A stretch of 8,015 nucleotides of DNA from CAZVAO01 sp964625175 (GTDB taxonomy: Bacteria > Bacillota > UBA994 > PWPR01): contig CAZVAO010000105.1 in assembly GCA_964625175.1 (NCBI GenBank), positions 1 through 8,015 on the forward strand. The letters are read 5' to 3'. Every line of letters starts with the position of its first letter. Within the stretch, counting starts at the first letter, position 1. Of the stretch, positions 5,577-8,015 are shown piece after piece. The notes under the pieces were generated by a model. It had not been told where the DNA came from, ran no database searches, and saw only the letters and a program-made list of their open reading frames with translations. Made by a program: the position numbers and the translations under genes.

Positions 5577-5665
5577 TGGTGCCGAGGGTCGGACTCGAAC
5601 CGACACGGACATTACTATCCGAGGGATTTTAAGTCCCTTGCGTCTGCCAATTTCGCCACCCCGGC
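5577..5665 (-). tRNA. tRNA-Leu (TAA)
   Basis: 89 nt with the long variable arm of class II tRNAs (CGGA / TCCG stem). Acceptor GCCGGGG / CCTCGGC; anticodon stem AGGGA / TCCCT around CTTAAAA (anticodon UAA, codons UUA and UUG). Discriminator A and encoded CCA (5579-5577). Confidence 0.96.
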
Positions 5666-5706
5666 ATCTATTTTCAACTATTTTGCTACATCCATCTTGA
5701 TTTAAA

Positions 5707-5780
5707 TGGAGGCGGCACCCAGATTCGAACTGGGGATAAAGGATTTGCAGTCCTCTGCCTTACCACTTGGCTATGCCGCC
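5707..5780 (-). tRNA. tRNA-Cys (GCA)
   Basis: 74 nt. Acceptor GGCGGCA / TGCCGCC, anticodon loop CTGCAAA (GCA), and discriminator U as expected for tRNA-Cys. CCA encoded (5709-5707). It is separated by 41 nt from the following Leu gene. Confidence 0.96.
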
Positions 5781-5795
5781 GTGTACCCATATTTT

Positions 5796-5870
5796 TGGAG
5801 CGGAAAACGAGATTCGAACTCGCGACCCTCGCCTTGGCAAGGCGATGCTCTACCACTGAGCTACTTCCGC
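5796..5870 (-). tRNA. tRNA-Gly (GCC)
   Basis: 75 nt. Acceptor GCGGAAG with TTTCCGC (one G-U), anticodon stem TCGCC / GGCGA around TTGCCAA (GCC), T-loop TTCGAAT. Discriminator U, CCA encoded. Lies 4 nt after tRNA-Phe. Confidence 0.96.
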
Positions 5871-5874
5871 ATTA

Positions 5875-5950
5875 TGGTGGCGCGGGACAGAATTGAACTG
5901 CCGACACAGGGATTTTCAGTCCCCCGCTCTACCTACTGAGCTACCGCGCC
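5875..5950 (-). tRNA. tRNA-Phe (GAA)
   Basis: 76 nt. Acceptor GGCGCGG / CCGCGCC, anticodon stem GGGGA / TCCCT (outer pair G-U) around CTGAAAA (GAA). T-loop TTCAATT with A at position 57. Discriminator A, CCA encoded. Confidence 0.95.
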
Positions 5951-6034
5951 TTATACATTAGCTGAAAATTCAGCTATTTGCTGCTGACCAAGTTATAAAG
6001 TTAAACTCCATATTGATCCTACCACTTGATTTTA
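5951..6034 (-). other. 84-nt gap inside the tRNA cluster with an inverted repeat
   Basis: This is the longest spacer in the cluster, between Asp and Phe. It holds AGCTGAA (5960-5966) facing TTCAGCT (5969-5975), usable as a 5-6 bp hairpin just ahead of tRNA-Phe. There is no U-tract, so it is not a terminator; it may be an RNA processing signal. No tRNA cloverleaf could be fitted. Confidence 0.35.
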
Positions 6035-6112
6035 TGGCGGAGCCGACGGGAATCGAACCCGCGACCTCCGGCGTGACAGGCCGGCATCCTAAGCCAACTA
6101 GACCACGACTCC
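6035..6112 (-). tRNA. tRNA-Asp (GTC)
   Basis: 78 nt. Acceptor GGAGTCG / CGGCTCC with one U-G pair, anticodon stem CCGGC / GCCGG around CTGTCAC (GUC). Discriminator G as is usual for tRNA-Asp, CCA encoded (6037-6035). Lies 6 nt after Val(UAC). Confidence 0.96.
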
Positions 6113-6118
6113 ACGTTA

Positions 6119-6194
6119 TGGTGGGCGAAGTAGGGCTCGAACCTACGACCCCCTGCTTGTAAGGCAGGTGCTCTCCCAGCTGAGCTATTCGCCC
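6119..6194 (-). tRNA. tRNA-Val (TAC)
   Basis: 76 nt and first gene of the cluster. Acceptor GGGCGAA / TTCGCCC, anticodon stem CCTGC / GCAGG around CTTACAA (UAC). Discriminator A, CCA encoded. Its 5' end is about 13 nt after the predicted transcription start. Confidence 0.97.
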
Positions 6195-6213
6195 CCTTCA
6201 AGCGGCAAAAACA

Positions 6214-6242
6214 ATTATACTTAAGATTAATATTATTGTCAA
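6214..6242 (-). promoter_or_regulatory. Consensus sigma-A promoter of the tRNA cluster
   Basis: Perfect -35 TTGACA (6242-6237), 17-nt spacer and perfect -10 TATAAT (6219-6214), followed by an AT-rich start region. This is the strongest promoter in the window and fits a stable-RNA operon. Confidence 0.93.
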
Positions 6243-6287
6243 CAGCAGAACAAATATTTCTTTAGGACAAATCTCATGCCAATAGAT

Positions 6288-7688
6288 CTAATCTAATTTG
6301 TTAACATATTCCTTATAAAGCCTTCCTCGTTGCACAAAATTATCGAACATATCAAAAGAAGCACATGCTGGTGAAAGTGATATCACGTCGCCAGTCTCCG
6401 CCAGACGATAACTCGCTTGCACGGCCTCTTCCAACGTTTGAACATGAATCATCGGCATATTGCGTCCGTTTTTTGCCAATGCGACTCGCGTTGCATCCTC
6501 AATCTTCTGGGCAGTCTGACCCAGTAAAACCAATGCTTTGACTTTCTGCGCTACCGCTTCGGCAAACTCATCAAAAGGCACATATTTGTCGGATCCCCCC
6601 GCAATAATAATCATCGGAGATTCAAAGGATTCGATTGCGGCAAGTGCTCGGGTTGGCGAACTCGCGATTGAATCATTATAAAACGTAATCCCTTTCAAAA
6701 CGCGCACTTTCTCTAGACGGTGCTCAACTCCCGTAAATTCTCGTGCAACTTTACGAATCGCAATGATGGATGCACCGGCCTCATAAGCCAAGGCTGCGGC
6801 TGCCAGAACATTTTCAACATTATGTAAGCCCAGAAGCTGTAGTTCATTGGGCTTACAAATCGCTAGATTGCCCTCAGGACGCCTTAAAACCATCATACCA
6901 TCAATGATACAGGCCCCCCGATTAACCGCGTTCTGTCGGCTGAATAGCAATATCTTGCCTGGTAGTTGTCCTGTGATTTCCTGTAAATCCTGATTGTCAG
7001 CATTAAGCACAACGATATTCTCTGGCGTTTGACACTTGGCGATATTCAATTTCGCCGCAACATACTCCTGATAATCAAGATGCCAGTTCAAATGGTTCGG
7101 ACTCAAGTTGGTAATCAGGCTATAAGGTGGACTCTGCTTCATCGTCATTAGCTGGAAGCTACTCAGTTCCAATACAATAATATCTTCGGGTGAATAGTCT
7201 AAGACTTCCTCAATAAGCGGTTTTCCAATATTGCCGCCGCAGTGGGTGGTGATTCCACTCTCACGGAGCATCTCCGCAATTAAAGTGGTCGTTGTCGTCT
7301 TCCCATCACTGCCCGTCACTGCGACAATCGGACAAGACGCCAAATCGAAAACAAGCTCGATTTCACTGGTCATATGAGCACCAGCTGCCAAGGCTGCTAG
7401 TATCTCTGGACAATCTGGCCGAATACCCGGCGTGCGTACAACTACATCAAACTTGCGCTCGGTCAAAACCTTTAAGTAATCCTCCCCACCAAAGAATTCG
7501 TGGCCCATGGCCTTAAACTCGGAAGCAACTGAAATTTTTTCTGCAACCCGCTTATCGCAAATAACGATTTGAGCGCCATATTTATTTAAAAAACGGACAA
7601 CGGGAATATTGCTGACGCCTAATCCCAAAACTGCCACTTTAATATTTTTCAATGCTTGAGGACTATGCAATAGCTCCCTTGTAATCAT
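6288..7688 (-). CDS. murD: UDP-N-acetylmuramoyl-L-alanine--glutamate ligase (MurD)
   Basis: 466 residues. MurD adds glutamate (normally D-Glu) to UDP-MurNAc-L-Ala with ATP in the cytoplasm, the second peptide step of peptidoglycan precursor synthesis. N-terminal Rossmann part VLGLGVSN; ATP loop GSDGKTTTT at 126-134; GNIG at 152-155; E174 (ELSSFQ), H199 and the probably carbamylated K213 (AAKLNI) as metal/catalytic residues; HRLE 323-326; GGSDK ending at K368; SLSPACASFDMF with S439 and the substrate phenylalanine near 451. Two departures from classical MurD: NDSIASSP (I341 where E. coli type has Lys in NDSKATN) and HLN where HMD/HLD is usual. GTG at 7697 overlaps AAGGAG (7702-7697); ATG at 7688 lies 8 nt from it and is chosen. 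No other dcw gene is adjacent. Confidence 0.93.
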   Translation of the reverse strand: MITRELLHSPQALKNIKVAVLGLGVSNIPVVRFLNKYGAQIVICDKRVAEKISVASEFKAMGHEFFGGEDYLKVLTERKFDVVVRTPGIRPDCPEILAALAAGAHMTSEIELVFDLASCPIVAVTGSDGKTTTTTLIAEMLRESGITTHCGGNIGKPLIEEVLDYSPEDIIVLELSSFQLMTMKQSPPYSLITNLSPNHLNWHLDYQEYVAAKLNIAKCQTPENIVVLNADNQDLQEITGQLPGKILLFSRQNAVNRGACIIDGMMVLRRPEGNLAICKPNELQLLGLHNVENVLAAAALAYEAGASIIAIRKVAREFTGVEHRLEKVRVLKGITFYNDSIASSPTRALAAIESFESPMIIIAGGSDKYVPFDEFAEAVAQKVKALVLLGQTAQKIEDATRVALAKNGRNMPMIHVQTLEEAVQASYRLAETGDVISLSPACASFDMFDNFVQRGRLYKEYVNKLD

Positions 7689-7702
7689 AATAATCACTCC
7701 TT

Positions 7703-7778
7703 AGCTATAACTATTCGCTGCGTTCATGTTTTTTCCTGCATGGTTTGATGGAACATGTATTGGTCATTAGCTACATTT
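7703..7778. other. murD upstream region, no clear promoter
   Basis: 76 bases between the murD ribosome binding site and the G-rich repeat. I find no -35/-10 pair at 16-18 nt spacing on the minus strand. The murD promoter may lie in or beyond the repeat mosaic. Confidence 0.4.
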
Positions 7779-7804
7779 GGGGATCGGGGTTCGGGGATCG
7801 GGGG
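7779..7804 (+). repeat. G-rich heptad repeat, potential G-quadruplex
   Basis: Four G-runs on the plus strand: 7779-7782, 7786-7789, 7793-7796 and 7800-7804, each separated by three bases (ATC, TTC, ATC). This satisfies the standard G-quadruplex pattern with four runs of at least four G. It is a heptad tandem repeat related to that at 260-280. It lies about 90 bases upstream of murD, on the murD template strand. Confidence 0.8.
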
Positions 7805-7841
7805 AAGTATAAATGCTGGTTTAGGATATGTCAACACGGTA

Positions 7842-7898
7842 GGGTTTAATTTGTTGGGAACACAAAGGGCACGGAAAACGGCTTGATGACGGTGGATG
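7842..7898. repeat. Dispersed intergenic repeat, module A, right copy
   Basis: Matches 2-68 in the same orientation, shorter by about 10 bases because the inner cacaaagaac/acgaaggg block is not repeated. It contains aacggcttgatgac and ggtggatg as landmarks. No coding potential. Here it lies only about 60 bases before module B, against about 250 bases in the left mosaic. Confidence 0.7.
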
Positions 7899-7960
7899 AT
7901 TTAAGGATTCCCGGACAAAGCAATCGAAACCCACCGATGACATAATTAGCACCCACCAAC

Positions 7961-8015
7961 GTAGGGGTCGCCCTCGTGCCGACCCGAACATTAATGTGCG
8001 CCGAAGCACTTGATG
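7961..8015. repeat. Dispersed repeat, module B, right copy (cut by window end)
   Basis: 52 of 55 positions identical to 316-370. The window ends inside the element, at the start of what would be the central hairpin loop in the left copy. The three differences include the T-to-G change that breaks the GTAGG/CCTAC stem of the left copy, while the long-hairpin arm is kept. Confidence 0.75.

Noticed and set aside
5951..6034. Degenerate tRNA gene in the Asp-Phe spacer
   Set aside because: Length is suggestive, but no acceptor or T-arm pairing could be found.
5385..6201. Short ORFs on both strands within the tRNA cluster, some resembling hypothetical proteins seen in databases
   Set aside because: They are translations of tRNA sequence (T-arm and CCA regions); tRNA cloverleafs fully explain the DNA.
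7821..8009. 62-codon minus-strand ORF near the right end
   Set aside because: It is made of dispersed repeat modules A and B, has no ribosome binding site and no protein-like composition.
1..8015. CRISPR array or composite transposon bounded by the end repeats
   Set aside because: No regularly spaced repeats with unique spacers, no transposase or target-site duplication, and the enclosed genes are core housekeeping genes.

Overview
The window reads as part of a Bacillota (Firmicutes) chromosome, most likely from the Clostridia or Negativicutes. The evidence is a threonine T-box in front of thrS, an attenuated leader in front of infC-rpmI-rplT, AGGAGG ribosome binding sites, near-consensus sigma-A promoters and CCA-encoded tRNA genes. 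The phylum is inferred with good confidence; genus and family cannot be fixed from the sequence alone. Every gene lies on the minus strand, so transcription runs from high to low coordinates.

In transcription order: a mosaic of dispersed intergenic repeats (about 7770-8015) precedes a solitary murD (peptidoglycan precursor synthesis). A consensus promoter then drives a seven-gene tRNA cluster, Val(UAC)-Asp-Phe-Gly-Cys-Leu(UAA)-Val(GAC), closed by an intrinsic terminator. Next is a DMT/EamA-type membrane transporter. Five bases after its stop begins the thrS promoter, followed by a complete T-box riboswitch and thrS. A second TTGACA promoter then drives a short leader with an attenuator, followed by infC, rpmI and rplT (IF3, L35, L20). 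IF3 appears to start at AUU. Downstream of rplT lie two tandem copies of a ~167-bp element, each ending in an intrinsic terminator, then about 470 bases of repeats and palindromes without a recognisable gene.

The core theme is translation: tRNAs, a tRNA synthetase, an initiation factor and two large-subunit proteins, with at least three layers of control visible. These are T-box sensing of uncharged tRNA-Thr, an infC leader switch (probably L20-responsive), and IF3 autocontrol through its AUU start codon. I see no defence, phage or transposase gene. The less ordinary material is in the non-coding DNA: the tandem terminator elements after rplT, a G-quadruplex-like heptad repeat upstream of murD, and repeat modules present in the same orientation at both window ends.
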